From: Aminivibrio pyruvatiphilus
GTDB lineage: Bacteria > Synergistota > Synergistia > Synergistales > Aminobacteriaceae
Assembly: GCF_004366815.1 (NCBI RefSeq)
Contig: NZ_SORI01000003.1
Span: forward strand, 62,001 to 126,000
Direction of reading: 5' to 3'
DNA length: 64,000 nucleotides
Positions within the stretch are counted from its first letter, which is position 1. The number at the start of each line of letters is the position of its first letter. Below, in pieces: positions 1 through 9,386 of this stretch. Both the position numbers and the translations under genes were made by a program. A model generated the notes under the pieces. It was given only the letters and a program-made list of their open reading frames with translations, was not told the origin of the DNA and searched no databases.

Positions 1-162
1 CTGCTCATCCCCCTTGTCCTCATCCTTCCCGGCTTCCTGGGGACAAAGGGTGTCTGGATCTCCTTCCCCCTGGCGGACAGCGGCTCCTTTCTGCTGACCC
101 TCTACCTGTTCAGGAGGGAGCTTCGGAATCTGTCCGTTTCCGGGCCGGCCGGGAGTGACTGA
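1..162 (+). CDS. MATE-family efflux transporter, C-terminal fragment
   Basis: An open frame enters from the left edge and runs 53 codons to a TGA at 160-162. It reads LLIPLVLILPGFLG, then a GVWISFPLADS stretch and a last hydrophobic segment (FLLTLYLF), ending in a short polar tail. This pattern (helix, a G-x-W/I-x-x-P-x-A-D motif, last helix) is what I know from the final two transmembrane segments of MATE multidrug/Na+ antiporters. The rest of the gene lies outside the window. It converges on the hydratase gene, with 24 bp between the two stops. The family call rests on a short tail and is moderate. Confidence 0.55.
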   Translation: MLIPLVLILPGFLGTKGVWISFPLADSGSFLLTLYLFRRELRNLSVSGPAGSD

Positions 163-186
163 CCCGGAATGGCCTCTCTCCGTTCC

Positions 187-2484
187 TCAGGACTTCCTTT
201 CCCGGTTGTAGTTGATCAGGGAACCGGCGAGTATGACTGCCCGCTCGTCCTCCGTCAGGACACCGGTCTCGAGGGTGATTTTTTCGAAGCTCCCCTTCCC
301 GGCCACATAGGCGGAAAACTCCATCTCCCCCCGCTCCATGGCCTGCCGGATACCGGGAATGAAGATCCAGCTCCCCGCGGAGAAGGAGGGGTCGCCGTGG
401 AGGAGGAAGGGAACCATCCCCCAGTTGATGAGATTGCTTCTGTACCTCTTCGTGGCGTACTCCCGGGCGATGTTCGCTCCTCCCCCGAGAACCCTCTGGC
501 AGCTCGCCGCCTGTTCCCGGGCCGAACCGTCCCCTGGCTTCCTGGCATACACGGCGGAAGCCAGGCTGACGGATTTCAAAGAAATTTCCCCGAACCCCGG
601 GACGGCTCCCAGGGCGGATAAAACCTCTTCCAGCTCCGGGGAGATCTCCCCGGGGGCTTTGCCCTCGGCAAGGGCCTTTGCAAAGGCCCTGACCTCCTTC
701 GCCTTCCCCACGTAGGAGGGATCCTTCCTGGAGAGGGTGAATTCCGCCAGTCCCAGGGGGTTGGAACGGAAACTCGCCGTCTCGCCCGAAGGGATGAGTT
801 CGTCGGTGGTGGTCACGGGATCGGTGATGAATGAGACCACCTTCAGCAGGAGGTGATCCGGCAGGGGCGGCATCTCCGGCCAGTCGGCGATGTTCGGGCC
901 GAAGACCAGGGGCGTGCCGGAGTCAGGCGAGCCGAACCCGCTGTAGACCCTGTTCCTGTAGGGAGTGTCGTCGAAGTGGTATTCCCACCGCTCCTCCGCC
1001 GGGTCAAGGTCCGTGGCGGGGGTGAGGAAGCCGCCGTTTGCGGCCGTGGCGGCGATGCTCCGGGCGTCCATGAGGGCCACCGCTGCGATCTGCCCTTCTC
1101 CGGGCTTCGATCCCTCCCTGTTGGGAAAATTCCTGGTGGTGTGACGGATGGAGAGGGAACCGCTGGCGGGAACGTCTCCCGCCCCGAAGCATGGACCGCA
1201 GAAGGCCGTCCGGACCACGGCACCGGCCATCATCAGTTCGGTGATGGTTCCGTTCTTCACCAGTTCGAGCAGCACGGGCTGGCTCGAGGGGTAGACAGAC
1301 AGGGAGAACTCCCCGCTGCCCGTGCTCTTTCCCTTCAGGAGAGACGCCGCAGCCATGACGTTCGTGTAGGTTCCCCCGGAACAGCCCGCAATGATCCCCT
1401 GATCCACCCGGAGCCTGCCCTTCTCGAGCTTGCCGGTGAGGCTGAACTTCGCCTTCGTGTTTCCCAGGAGTTCCGCTGCTGACCGTTCCACTTCCCTGAG
1501 GATGTCGCCGGAATTCTCGTTGAACCGTTCTATCTCCATGGCGTTGGAAGGATGGAACGGCAGGGCGATCATGGGCTTCACCGCGGCAAGGTCCACCATG
1601 ACCATGCCGTCGTACCAGGCGACTTTGCCGGGGTTCAGCTCCCTGAAATCGCCGGAACGGCCGTGGGCTGCAAGAAAGTCTTTCACATTTCCGTCAGTGC
1701 GCCAGATCGATGAAAGGCAGGCCGTCTCGGTGGTCATCACGTCCACGCCGCACCGGTAATCGGCGGAGAGGTTCGAAACGCCGTCCCCCACGAACTCCAT
1801 GATGCTGTTCTTGACGTAGCCGCTGTTGAAGACGGCGCCGATCACGGCCAGCGCCACGTCCTGGGGGCCGACGCCGGGGCGGGGTTTTCCCGTGAGGTAC
1901 ACCCCCACCACCCGCGGGTAGGCGATGTCGTATGTCTGGCCCAAAAGCTGCTTGACCAGCTCGCCGCCCCCTTCGCCCACCGCGAGGGTTCCCAGGGCGC
2001 CGTATCGGGTGTGGCTGTCGCTCCCGAGGATCATTTTTCCGCAGCCCGCCATGGCCTCCCTCATGTACATGTGGATCACCGCCATGTGGGCGGGAACGTA
2101 AATACCTCCGTATTTTCTCGCCGCCGAGAGGCCGAAGAGGTGGTCGTCCTCGTTGATGGTGCCTCCTACGGCGCACAGAGAATTGTGGCAGTTGGTGAGG
2201 ACGTAGGGGAGAGGGAAGGATTCCAGGCCGCTGGCCCGGGCCGTCTGGATGATGCTTACGTAGGTGATGTCGTGGGACGTCAGGGCATCGAACCTGATCT
2301 TCAGCCGCTCCATGGCCCCCGAGGTGTTGTGGGCCTCGAGGATGGACCAGGAGATGGTGCCCTTCCGGGCCTCTTCCCGGCTGACCGGCCGCCCGGCAAG
2401 TTCCGCGGCCTTCGCGCCGGCGCCTTCCACAACCACATGTTTCCCGTCCACGAGATACGCGCCTTGTTCCAGAAGTCTCACCAT
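187..2484 (-). CDS. Aconitase-family hydratase (YbhJ-like)
   Basis: 765 aa, the length of the YbhJ-type aconitase-superfamily hydratases. A [4Fe-4S] site is visible: one Cys in GCSGGTYTN and two in FCGPCFG, the counterparts of the aconitase CxxC pair plus single Cys. Other aconitase-like blocks are [12 protein letters not shown] near residue 155 and the late [12 protein letters not shown] block. The C-terminal third resembles a swivel domain ([18 protein letters not shown]). It should reversibly hydrate or dehydrate a carboxylic acid, but the substrate is not known for this subfamily. ATG at 2484 follows a GGAGGGG site. It lies 68 bp downstream of proC on the same strand, with no clear terminator between them. 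Confidence 0.85.
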   Translation of the reverse strand: MVRLLEQGAYLVDGKHVVVEGAGAKAAELAGRPVSREEARKGTISWSILEAHNTSGAMERLKIRFDALTSHDITYVSIIQTARASGLESFPLPYVLTNCHNSLCAVGGTINEDDHLFGLSAARKYGGIYVPAHMAVIHMYMREAMAGCGKMILGSDSHTRYGALGTLAVGEGGGELVKQLLGQTYDIAYPRVVGVYLTGKPRPGVGPQDVALAVIGAVFNSGYVKNSIMEFVGDGVSNLSADYRCGVDVMTTETACLSSIWRTDGNVKDFLAAHGRSGDFRELNPGKVAWYDGMVMVDLAAVKPMIALPFHPSNAMEIERFNENSGDILREVERSAAELLGNTKAKFSLTGKLEKGRLRVDQGIIAGCSGGTYTNVMAAASLLKGKSTGSGEFSLSVYPSSQPVLLELVKNGTITELMMAGAVVRTAFCGPCFGAGDVPASGSLSIRHTTRNFPNREGSKPGEGQIAAVALMDARSIAATAANGGFLTPATDLDPAEERWEYHFDDTPYRNRVYSGFGSPDSGTPLVFGPNIADWPEMPPLPDHLLLKVVSFITDPVTTTDELIPSGETASFRSNPLGLAEFTLSRKDPSYVGKAKEVRAFAKALAEGKAPGEISPELEEVLSALGAVPGFGEISLKSVSLASAVYARKPGDGSAREQAASCQRVLGGGANIAREYATKRYRSNLINWGMVPFLLHGDPSFSAGSWIFIPGIRQAMERGEMEFSAYVAGKGSFEKITLETGVLTEDERAVILAGSLINYNRERKS

Positions 2485-2552
2485 GGTCCGTCCCCTCCGT
2501 CGTCTCGGTTCTTCCGGGGCGGCGCCCCGTTTACAGCGGCTCCGTGCTTTTC

Positions 2553-3377
2553 TCAGCCTTCCTTTTTGTCGCAGTACAGTCCCGCCGCCTTTTCGGCGGA
2601 CACGGTGATCCCCCGGATGAGGGCGGAGCTGAACCCCTCGTGTTCCATCCGGTTGAGACCGGAAATGGTACAGCCCTTGGGGGTGGTCACCTTGTCGATT
2701 TCGTTTTCGGGGTGGCTCCCGCTCACGGAAAGCAGGCAGGCGGCGCCCTTGGCCGTCTGGACAGCCATGGCCAGTGAGTTCTTGGCCGACAGGCCGATCT
2801 CGATCCCCCCCTGGGAGGCAGCCCGGATGGCCCGGAGGAAAAAGGCTATGCCGCAGGCGCCCAGGGCTGTGGCGGCGATCATGTCCTCTTCCCTGATCCG
2901 GAGGGTCTTCCCCACGTCGTTGAAGATCCGCTTGGCCATCTCCAGCGCCCGGTCGTCGGGACCGTTGGAGGCAAGGCAGGTCATGGACTCCCGGACGGCG
3001 ATGGCCGTGTTGGGCATGGCCCGTGCGATACGGAGAGGTTTCCCGATGACCTCCTCGATCCTTTTGATGGTCACTCCCGTGACCACGGAGATGAGGATGT
3101 GCCGGTCAAAATCCAGCGCCGGGGCAATCTCCTCCAGAAGAGTATCCACCCGCTGGGGCTCCACGGCAACGATGACCACGTCGGCCCCCTTCACCGCGGC
3201 GGGGTTGTCGCTGGTCACCTCGAACCCCATGGCCTTGTACTCCTCCAGGAGATGGGTCCGTCTCCGGGTGAGGGTGATCATCCCGGGGGTAAAATGACCG
3301 GCCTGGGCCAGGCCTTTGGCAATGCTCGTCCCGATGTTTCCCGCCCCGAGGATGGCAATCCGTACCGCGTTTTCCAT
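2553..3377 (-). CDS. proC: Pyrroline-5-carboxylate reductase
   Basis: 274 aa. The N-terminus has a Rossmann NAD(P) motif ([15 protein letters not shown]). The middle has the [11 protein letters not shown] block and the C-terminus has [14 protein letters not shown], matching the P5C-reductase signature. It reduces 1-pyrroline-5-carboxylate to proline with NAD(P)H in the cytoplasm. The open frame extends 75 codons further upstream, but ATG at 3377 has a GGGAGG site 8 nt before it and begins exactly at the Rossmann strand, so I chose it. Neighbours are an M20 amidohydrolase upstream, separated by a terminator-like hairpin, and the aconitase-family hydratase downstream. The dimerisation region diverges somewhat from textbook ProC, so a related imine reductase is possible. 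Confidence 0.85.
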   Translation of the reverse strand: MENAVRIAILGAGNIGTSIAKGLAQAGHFTPGMITLTRRRTHLLEEYKAMGFEVTSDNPAAVKGADVVIVAVEPQRVDTLLEEIAPALDFDRHILISVVTGVTIKRIEEVIGKPLRIARAMPNTAIAVRESMTCLASNGPDDRALEMAKRIFNDVGKTLRIREEDMIAATALGACGIAFFLRAIRAASQGGIEIGLSAKNSLAMAVQTAKGAACLLSVSGSHPENEIDKVTTPKGCTISGLNRMEHEGFSSALIRGITVSAEKAAGLYCDKKEG

Positions 3378-3448
3378 TTCTGTTCGAACCTCCCTTGAAA
3401 TTCCGGGCATCATCGGGAGATCCGGTGAGCCGTAATTTTTTAGCGGAC

Positions 3449-3477
3449 AGTATATCAAAGCCAGCCCCCGTTGAAAA
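3449..3477 (-). promoter_or_regulatory. Possible promoter for proC
   Basis: On the minus strand TTTTCA (3472-3477) and TATACT (3449-3454) are separated by 17 bp and lie about 70 bp before the proC start. The -35 match is weak and it touches the terminator hairpin just upstream. Confidence 0.3.
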
Positions 3478-3494
3478 GCCCGAATCCTCGGGCT
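3472..3494 (-). terminator. Rho-independent terminator-like hairpin after the M20 gene
   Basis: AGCCCGA (3477-3483) pairs perfectly with TCGGGCT (3488-3494) around a 4-nt loop. It is flanked by four A on both sides, so a short U run follows in either direction. It sits in the 276-bp gap between the M20 gene and proC and probably separates their transcripts. Confidence 0.5.
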
Positions 3495-3548
3495 AAAACA
3501 GCATTTTTGGGCAGAGGGAGTGTCGCCGGGAAAAGCGCCCGGGCCGGG

Positions 3549-3603
3549 AAACCGACATGGATGTCGGTTTAAGGTGCAGTTGTCATGGACGACAATCTGC
3601 ACC
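3549..3603. repeat. Two adjacent inverted repeats in the M20-proC gap
   Basis: AAACCGACAT (3549-3558) and ATGTCGGTTT (3561-3570) form a perfect 10-bp stem with a 2-nt centre. Next to it, GGTGCAG-TTGTC (3573-3584) pairs with GACAA-TCTGCACC (3591-3603) with one bulge. Neither has a U run. They could be operators, mRNA-stabilising stems or a small dispersed repeat; only one copy of each was noticed in this window. Confidence 0.6.
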
Positions 3604-3653
3604 GACGGCCCAAGCGAGCACCGGTGACGCTCCCCGCTGCCCGCAGCTGCCCG

Positions 3654-4826
3654 TCAGTCCCTGAAGGGCAGGACGTTCCGCCGGTATTCCTCCCGGGCCG
3701 CTTCCCGCAGATCCCCGTCGGTGAGGAGATCCCAGCCTGTGAGGGCAAGCCCCGCGGCGGCGAGAACCACCACATCGTCGCCCCTGGGAGAGACGGCGGC
3801 CTCCCGGAATTCCGCCGTGTGTCCGGCCACGGACGTGTCCGCTATGGCGAGGTACTCGTGGATGGCGGGCAGCTCCAGGGAGACGTTCCCCACGTCCGAC
3901 GACCCGACCCTCTCCCGGGGATCGGGGTATTCCATGATCTCCCCGAGAGACTCCATGTTCCTCTTGAAAGCCTCCCCCATGGCGGCATTGGGATATCGCT
4001 CGGCATAGACGGGCTCCCCTTCCAGGATGAAGGCGGCCCCCGTGACCATGGCGGCCGCCTCGGCAACCCGGTTGAGATCGCGGTACATGGCGATAAGCTC
4101 CTTTTTCGTGGAGGCCCGGACGGTAAAGCAGGCCTCGGCGAGATCGGGGATGACGTTCGAGGCCGTGCCGCCCCTGGTGATGATTCCGTTGATCTTTGCG
4201 GAGTTCGGCCAGGTCTGCCTGAGAGTGTCGATGCCGTTGAAGAAGGCTATGAGCGATGTGAGGGCGTTCACGCCCTTGTCCGGAACGGCCGAGTGGGCCG
4301 CCCTTCCCAGGAATTCGACCCGCACTCCCTGGGCGGCAAGCCCGCCCCGGCCGATGAGATTCTTCGTGTTGGGGTGCACCATGAGGGCGAAATCCACACC
4401 GGCGAAGCATCCCCGCTCCACCATGTAGATTTTCCCCCCTCCCTCCTCCTCGCCCGGGGTTCCGATCACCTGGACTTCTCCCGCAATGTCCTCCAGGGCG
4501 GAGGCAAGGGCAATCCCCGCGCCGACGGCGGAGGCGGCGATGATATTGTGCCCGCAGGCGTGCCCGAGGCCTTTCAGGGCGTCGTACTCCGAGAGGAAAG
4601 CAACCACGGGCCCTCCCTCCTGCCCCCTCTTCACCGCCCGGAAAGCGGTTTCCATGCCGCAGAAGGGCATTTCCACGGTGAAGCCGTGACGCTCAAGCAG
4701 CTCCTTCTGCCAGAGGGCCGCCCGGTGTTCCTCGAAGGCCGTCTCGGGGCATCCGTGGATGTTGTGGCTCAGCTGCAGAAGTTCCTGCCTGATCTCTTCA
4801 ACCCTGTTTCTGATCCGGTTTTTCAT
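3654..4826 (-). CDS. M20-family amidohydrolase / peptidase (AbgB-like)
   Basis: 390 aa, usual for the M20D group (aminoacylase, aminobenzoyl-glutamate hydrolase and related zinc amidases). Metal-site blocks are visible: SEYDAL with GHACGHN around residues 80-95, and TPGEEEGGGK with the catalytic Glu pair near residue 130. A lid/dimerisation domain (AAHSAVPDKGVNAL) follows, and a late His sits in VAGHTAEF. It should hydrolyse an N-acyl or peptide bond of a small amide. ATG at 4826 has an AAGGAGAG site. It lies just after the terminator of the peptide-importer operon on the same strand, so it is either read through or has a promoter in that 90-bp gap. The substrate cannot be read from sequence. 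Confidence 0.85.
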   Translation of the reverse strand: MKNRIRNRVEEIRQELLQLSHNIHGCPETAFEEHRAALWQKELLERHGFTVEMPFCGMETAFRAVKRGQEGGPVVAFLSEYDALKGLGHACGHNIIAASAVGAGIALASALEDIAGEVQVIGTPGEEEGGGKIYMVERGCFAGVDFALMVHPNTKNLIGRGGLAAQGVRVEFLGRAAHSAVPDKGVNALTSLIAFFNGIDTLRQTWPNSAKINGIITRGGTASNVIPDLAEACFTVRASTKKELIAMYRDLNRVAEAAAMVTGAAFILEGEPVYAERYPNAAMGEAFKRNMESLGEIMEYPDPRERVGSSDVGNVSLELPAIHEYLAIADTSVAGHTAEFREAAVSPRGDDVVVLAAAGLALTGWDLLTDGDLREAAREEYRRNVLPFRD

Positions 4827-4849
4827 GAAAGGGCTCTCTCCTTCTTTTG

Positions 4850-4886
4850 AAAAAAAGACAGGCCGGCGGCACTTGGCCCCGGCCTG
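4850..4886 (-). terminator. Terminator of the peptide ABC importer operon
   Basis: CAGGCCGG (4859-4866) pairs with CCGGCCTG (4879-4886). On the minus strand the stem is followed by TCTTTTTTT. It is a clear rho-independent terminator just after the binding-protein gene. Confidence 0.8.
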
Positions 4887-4916
4887 CCTTTATCTTTCCG
4901 GCCGCTGAAGTCCGGC

Positions 4917-6455
4917 TTATTTCACGTCCATGTCGTAGGCAAGGATGGATTTATCCGCCCTGGGTTCGAAGGTCACGGAGTTCTTCTTGCCGTAGATGTC
5001 CTGCTGGAAGTACAGGGGAACGATGCCGCCGTCCTCCACGATCATGCGGGCTGCCTTTTCGAGGATGACCCTGCGCTTCTCGGGGTCCGCCGTACCGTCG
5101 GCCTCGTCGACGAGGGCGTCAAACTCCGGGTTGGCGTAATGGCCCCGGTTGGAGCCGCCCTTGGCGGGATTCTTGCCCCTGGTGTAGAAGAGTACGCTGG
5201 CCATCTCGCCCACGTCGATGGGCTCGGACCACCCGGTCATGACAAGGCTGGACTTGTCGCCGGGGCGTACGAAATCGAAGAAGGTGGTCTTGGGGTGAAG
5301 GCGGAGCTCGATCTGGATTCCCGCCTTGGTGAGCTGGCCCGCCAGGGCCTGGGCAACCTGCCCGTCGTTGGGATAGCGGCCGTTGGGAGCGTCGAGGTAG
5401 ACCTTGAAACCGTCAGGATATCCGGCTTCTGCGAGGAGCTTCTTCGCCTCTTCGGGGTCGTACTTCGGCTCCGGCATGTCCTCCACGTATCCTCTGCGGC
5501 CCTTCAGGACCATCTGGTTCGTGGCGTAGGCATTGCCGTTCATGATCATCTTCACGATGGAGTCCCTGTTGATGGCCAGAGACAGAGCTTTCCTGACCCT
5601 GACGTCTGCGAGGGGGTTCCTGTCGAGCCCGATGACACCGGGGCCCTGGGGCCTGTGGGAGTCCACGTGGAGATAGATCAGCCGCTCGCTGGGCCGGTCC
5701 ACCACCGAAAGGCCTTCCGTGCTCTTCAGCTTGTCCACGTCACGGACGGGAACGTCCTCGATGATGTCCACTTCGCCGGTCAGCAGGGCTGCCGTGCGGG
5801 TGGCGGCGTTGCTGATGGGCCGGAAGGTGACCTTCCCGATCTTCGGCGCTCCGCCCCAGTACTGCTCGTTGGCCTTCATGGCGATATGGTCTTCCTTGAC
5901 CCATTCCACGAAGACATAGGGGCCGGTGCCCACGGGGGCCTGGTTGAAGGCTGTCTCGCCGAGTTTTGTCCTGTAGGCCTTCGGCAGGATGCGCAGCGCG
6001 GCCAGGGACTCGAGAAGAACCGCCGTGGGGGCCTTGGTGACGATCTTCACCGTGTGGGGATCCACAACTTCCACCCTGTCGATGGAGGCGGTAAAGTTCT
6101 TCAGCAGGGATGTGCGGCACACCTCGACGGTGTAGGCTACGTCTTCGGCGGTGAAGTCGCTGCCGTCATGGAACTTGACGCCCTTTTTCAGGCTGAAGGT
6201 CCAGGTGAGATTGTCGTCGCCGATGGTCCAGGATTCGGCGAGGGCCGCCCGGGGAACGCCGAGGGCGTCGTTGTTGAGAAGGCCGTCGTACATGTACCGC
6301 CCCATGGTGTTGGTGATGGTCTCATCCTGCTGGGAAGGGTCCATGAAGAGCGCGTCCGACGCGAGGCCGATGACGATGCTCTTCTCCGCGGCCGCCGGGG
6401 CGGCCAGGACAAGGCAGAGCGCGAGTACTGCAAAGAGAGCTGCAAATTTCCTCAT
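4917..6455 (-). CDS. Peptide ABC transporter substrate-binding protein (SBP family 5)
   Basis: 512 aa with a signal peptide (MRKFAALFAVLALCLVLAAPAAA, cleaved after AAA). It has the family-5 landmarks: an N-terminal TITNTMGRYMYDGL block, WTFSLKKGVKFHDGSDFTAEDV near residue 90, and VRKALSLAINRDSIV near residue 285. It should bind di- or oligopeptides in the periplasm for the DppBCDF-type membrane complex encoded just upstream. ATG at 6455 has an AAGGAGG site. It is the last gene of the operon, which is less usual than a first position. A TATAAT-like element right after the preceding gene suggests it may also have its own promoter. Confidence 0.92.
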   Translation of the reverse strand: MRKFAALFAVLALCLVLAAPAAAEKSIVIGLASDALFMDPSQQDETITNTMGRYMYDGLLNNDALGVPRAALAESWTIGDDNLTWTFSLKKGVKFHDGSDFTAEDVAYTVEVCRTSLLKNFTASIDRVEVVDPHTVKIVTKAPTAVLLESLAALRILPKAYRTKLGETAFNQAPVGTGPYVFVEWVKEDHIAMKANEQYWGGAPKIGKVTFRPISNAATRTAALLTGEVDIIEDVPVRDVDKLKSTEGLSVVDRPSERLIYLHVDSHRPQGPGVIGLDRNPLADVRVRKALSLAINRDSIVKMIMNGNAYATNQMVLKGRRGYVEDMPEPKYDPEEAKKLLAEAGYPDGFKVYLDAPNGRYPNDGQVAQALAGQLTKAGIQIELRLHPKTTFFDFVRPGDKSSLVMTGWSEPIDVGEMASVLFYTRGKNPAKGGSNRGHYANPEFDALVDEADGTADPEKRRVILEKAARMIVEDGGIVPLYFQQDIYGKKNSVTFEPRADKSILAYDMDVK

Positions 6456-6495
6456 TCGTTTATTCCTCCTTATATTTTTTCGTTCCGGCGGGTCT

Positions 6496-6501
6496 ATTAT
6501 A
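6496..6501 (-). promoter_or_regulatory. Possible -10 box for the binding-protein gene
   Basis: TATAAT on the minus strand lies immediately after the ATPase gene, about 40 bp before the binding-protein start. No good -35 box is seen 17 bp upstream, so this is only suggestive. Confidence 0.3.
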
Positions 6502-6503
6502 AA

Positions 6504-7496
6504 CTATTCTTCTCCGTACAGATGACACGCCACCATCCTGCCCTCCACGGGCAGAAGGGACGGCCTCCGGGCATCGCAGACCTCCATCTTCCGGGGGCAG
6601 CGGCCGGCGAAGGGGCAGCCGGGCGGAAGGCTGATGGGGCTCGGGACGTCCCCCTGCAGGGGAGCGGCCGCCTTCTCCCTGTCAAGCGTCGGGGCGGCGG
6701 CAAGGAGCGCCTGGGTGTAGGGGTGGAGGGGATGGCCGAAAATGCTGTCCCGGTCTCCCTGCTCCACGATGAAGCCCAGGTACATGATCCCCAGCCTCTC
6801 GGTGACATGGCGCACCACGGAAAGATCATGGGCGATGAACATGTAGGAGAGGCCGAACTCGTCCCTCAGGTCCATCATCAGGTTCAGCACCTGGGCCTGG
6901 ATGGACACGTCGAGGGCCGAGACGGGTTCGTCGGCGACGATGAAGGAGGGGTTCGTGGCCAGGGCCCTGGCGATGCCTATGCGCTGACGCTGCCCCCCGG
7001 AGAACTGGTGGGGGTACCTGTCGGCCTGTTCGGGCCGGAAGCCCACGATATCCAGGAGACGCAGCATCCTGTTCTCCGCCTCCTCCTTCCCCGAGACCGT
7101 CCCGTGGAAGAGCATGGGCTCCTTGATGATGTCCTTTATCTTCTGCCTCGGGTTCAGGGAGGCGTAGGGATCCTGGAAGATCATCTGCATCTTCTTCCGG
7201 ACAGGCATCATCCTGGAGGGAGAATAGGCCGTGATGTCCTCCCCGTCGAAGACGATCCGCCCCGCCTTGGGCTCCAGCAGGCGCACCACGGTGCGGGCTG
7301 TGGTGGATTTTCCGCATCCCGACTCGCCCACCAGGCTGAAGACCTCGCCCCGGAGAATGTCGAAGGAGACGCCGTTCACCGCATGGACGGTTTTTACCGG
7401 CCTTCCCGCAAGCCGGTCCAGGATGCCCCGGGGCTGGCTGAAACTCTGAACGAGGTCCGTGACCTCGAGAAGAACGTCCCGCCTGCTACCGCCCAT
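6504..7496 (-). CDS. Oligopeptide/dipeptide ABC transporter ATPase (DppF-like)
   Basis: 330 aa. It has Walker A GESGCGKST near residue 60, a Q-loop with the peptide-importer PYASLNPRQ motif, signature FSGGQRQRIGIARAL, Walker B FIVADEPVSALD, and the C-terminal oligopeptide-transporter extension ending with CPFAGRCP and further Cys (likely an Fe-S or structural cluster in this family). It powers peptide uptake as a heterodimer with the adjacent DppD-like ATPase, whose end it overlaps by 11 bp. Confidence 0.92.
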   Translation of the reverse strand: MGGSRRDVLLEVTDLVQSFSQPRGILDRLAGRPVKTVHAVNGVSFDILRGEVFSLVGESGCGKSTTARTVVRLLEPKAGRIVFDGEDITAYSPSRMMPVRKKMQMIFQDPYASLNPRQKIKDIIKEPMLFHGTVSGKEEAENRMLRLLDIVGFRPEQADRYPHQFSGGQRQRIGIARALATNPSFIVADEPVSALDVSIQAQVLNLMMDLRDEFGLSYMFIAHDLSVVRHVTERLGIMYLGFIVEQGDRDSIFGHPLHPYTQALLAAAPTLDREKAAAPLQGDVPSPISLPPGCPFAGRCPRKMEVCDARRPSLLPVEGRMVACHLYGEE

Positions 7497-8487
7497 GGCC
7501 TTCCGCCTCCTCTCCGCCCTGTACGGGGTTGTGGCAGCTCACCATCCGCCCCGGGGCGACGGTGCGCATCCGGGGAGCCTCTTTCCTGCAGAGTTCCGTG
7601 GCATACCCGCACCGGGGGGCGAAGGAGCATCCCGGCGGAAGGTCGAAGAGGTTCGGCACCATGCCGGGTATCTGGGGGAGCCTCCGGCTTCTTTCTCCGG
7701 ACAGCCTGGGGATGGACTCCAGCAATCCCTTCGTGTAGGGATGGAAGGGATTGTGCACAAGCTCCCTTGTCGGCCCTTCCTCGACCACCCTGCCGCAGTA
7801 CATGACGGCCACCCTGTGGGTCATCTCGGAGACTACGGCGAGGTCGTGGGTGATGAGGATGAGCGCGGAGCCGAACCGCTTCACGAGATTTTCCATGAGA
7901 GCAAGGATCTGGGCCTGCACCGTCACGTCCAGGGCGGTGGTAGGTTCGTCGGCGATGATGAGCTTCGGGTTTGCGGCAAGGGCGATGGCGATGACCACCC
8001 GCTGCCGCATGCCCCCGGAAAACTGGTGGGGGTAGTTCTCGAGCCGGTCCTCCGGGTTGGGGATGCCCACTTCCCTGAGGAGCTCAAGGCTTCTCTTCCT
8101 GCGGTCCGCCTGGGAGAGGGGGGTATGGAGGGCCAGCATCTCGTCTATCTGCCTCCCGATGGTCTGCAGGGGGTTCAGGGACGTCATGGGGTCCTGGAAG
8201 ATCATGGAGATCTCCTTCCCCCTGATGCGGCGCATCTCCTCCTCCGACTTCTCCAGGAGGTTTTCTCCCCGGAAGATCACTTCTCCGGCGGCGACCCTCC
8301 CCGGAGGGTCGATGAGGCCGAGGAGGGAGAATCCGGTGACGGACTTTCCGCCCCCCGATTCTCCCACGATACCCAGGATTTCCCCTTCCCTGAGGGTGAA
8401 GTCCACTCCGTCCACGGCCTTCACCGTGCCCCGGAAGAGCTCAAAGCGGGTCTGCAGATTTCTGACTTCCAGAAGGTATTCAGACAT
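7486..8487 (-). CDS. Oligopeptide/dipeptide ABC transporter ATPase (DppD-like)
   Basis: 333 aa. Visible elements are Walker A GESGGGKS, the Q-loop block MIFQDPMTSLNPLQ, signature FSGGMRQRVVIAIAL, Walker B LIIADEPTTALD, and the C-terminal Cys-containing peptide-importer domain (GCSFAPRCGYATELC). It pairs with the DppF-like ATPase. ATG at 8487 follows GAGGTATCCC and lies 9 bp after the DppC-like stop. Confidence 0.92.
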   Translation of the reverse strand: MSEYLLEVRNLQTRFELFRGTVKAVDGVDFTLREGEILGIVGESGGGKSVTGFSLLGLIDPPGRVAAGEVIFRGENLLEKSEEEMRRIRGKEISMIFQDPMTSLNPLQTIGRQIDEMLALHTPLSQADRRKRSLELLREVGIPNPEDRLENYPHQFSGGMRQRVVIAIALAANPKLIIADEPTTALDVTVQAQILALMENLVKRFGSALILITHDLAVVSEMTHRVAVMYCGRVVEEGPTRELVHNPFHPYTKGLLESIPRLSGERSRRLPQIPGMVPNLFDLPPGCSFAPRCGYATELCRKEAPRMRTVAPGRMVSCHNPVQGGEEAEGHGR

Positions 8488-8496
8488 GGGATACCT

Positions 8497-9381
8497 CTAT
8501 TTCAGACGGGGATTGAACTCGTCGCGGAGAAAATCCCCAAGGAGATTGATTCCGAAGACCAGGAGCATGATGAACATCCCCGGAAAGACCGACGACCACC
8601 AGAGGCCGCTGAAGAGAACGTCGTAGCCGTTCTTGACGAGAAGGCCCAGGGAGGGCCTGGTCACGGGAACGCCCACCCCGAGGTAGCTGAGGGTGGCCTC
8701 CGTGAGGATCACCGTGCCCACGTGGATCGTGGCGATGACGATGAGGGGAGTCAGGATGTTGGGCAACACGTGCCGCAGGATGATGGGGAAGGGAGAGAGG
8801 CCGATGAGCCTGGCCGCGTCCACGTATTCCTTTTTCTTCTCCACCAGCACAGAGCCCCTGACCGTCCGGGCGTAGAGCACCCAGCCCACGATGGTGAGGG
8901 CGGTCACCAGCTTTCCGAGGCCGCGGCCGAAGGCGGCCATGATGAAGAGGGCCACCAGCATGGCCGGAAAGGAGAGCTGGATGTCCACGATCCGCATGAG
9001 GAGACTGTCGAGCCTGCCGCCGAAATAGCCCGCAGTGAGGCCGAGAAAGGTGCCGAGAACGCAGGAGAGAACCACCACCGAAAGGCCGATGAACAGGGAG
9101 ATCCTGCTGCCGTAGACCATGGCGCTCAGCAGATCCCGCCCCTGGTCGTCCGTGCCGAGGACAAAGGCCGGGTCGCCGCCCTCCATCCAGACCGGCGGCT
9201 TGAAGGCGTCCATGAGGTCCAGGCTGCCGATATCGTAGGGATTCTGGGGAGTGAACAGGGGCCCGGCGGTCACCAGGACCACGAAAAACGTGACGATGAG
9301 AAGCCCTGCCATGGCGCCGGGACTCCGGACAAAGTTGTGAAAGAACTCGCTTTTGAAAAATCCTTCTTTTTTTGCGCTCAT
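8497..9381 (-). CDS. Peptide ABC transporter permease (DppC-like)
   Basis: 294 aa, about six membrane segments. It has the N-terminal OppC-type helix (MAGLLIVTFFVVLVTAGPLF), the GTDDQGRDLLSAMVYGSRISL block typical of DppC/OppC, and the EAA loop (YVDAARLIGLSPFPIILRHV). The reading frame stays open far upstream, but ATG at 9381 has GAGGTGA before it and lies 5 bp after the DppB-like stop, so it is the start. It forms the membrane channel with the DppB-like protein. Confidence 0.92.
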   Translation of the reverse strand: MSAKKEGFFKSEFFHNFVRSPGAMAGLLIVTFFVVLVTAGPLFTPQNPYDIGSLDLMDAFKPPVWMEGGDPAFVLGTDDQGRDLLSAMVYGSRISLFIGLSVVVLSCVLGTFLGLTAGYFGGRLDSLLMRIVDIQLSFPAMLVALFIMAAFGRGLGKLVTALTIVGWVLYARTVRGSVLVEKKKEYVDAARLIGLSPFPIILRHVLPNILTPLIVIATIHVGTVILTEATLSYLGVGVPVTRPSLGLLVKNGYDVLFSGLWWSSVFPGMFIMLLVFGINLLGDFLRDEFNPRLK

Positions 9382-9386
9382 ACCGG

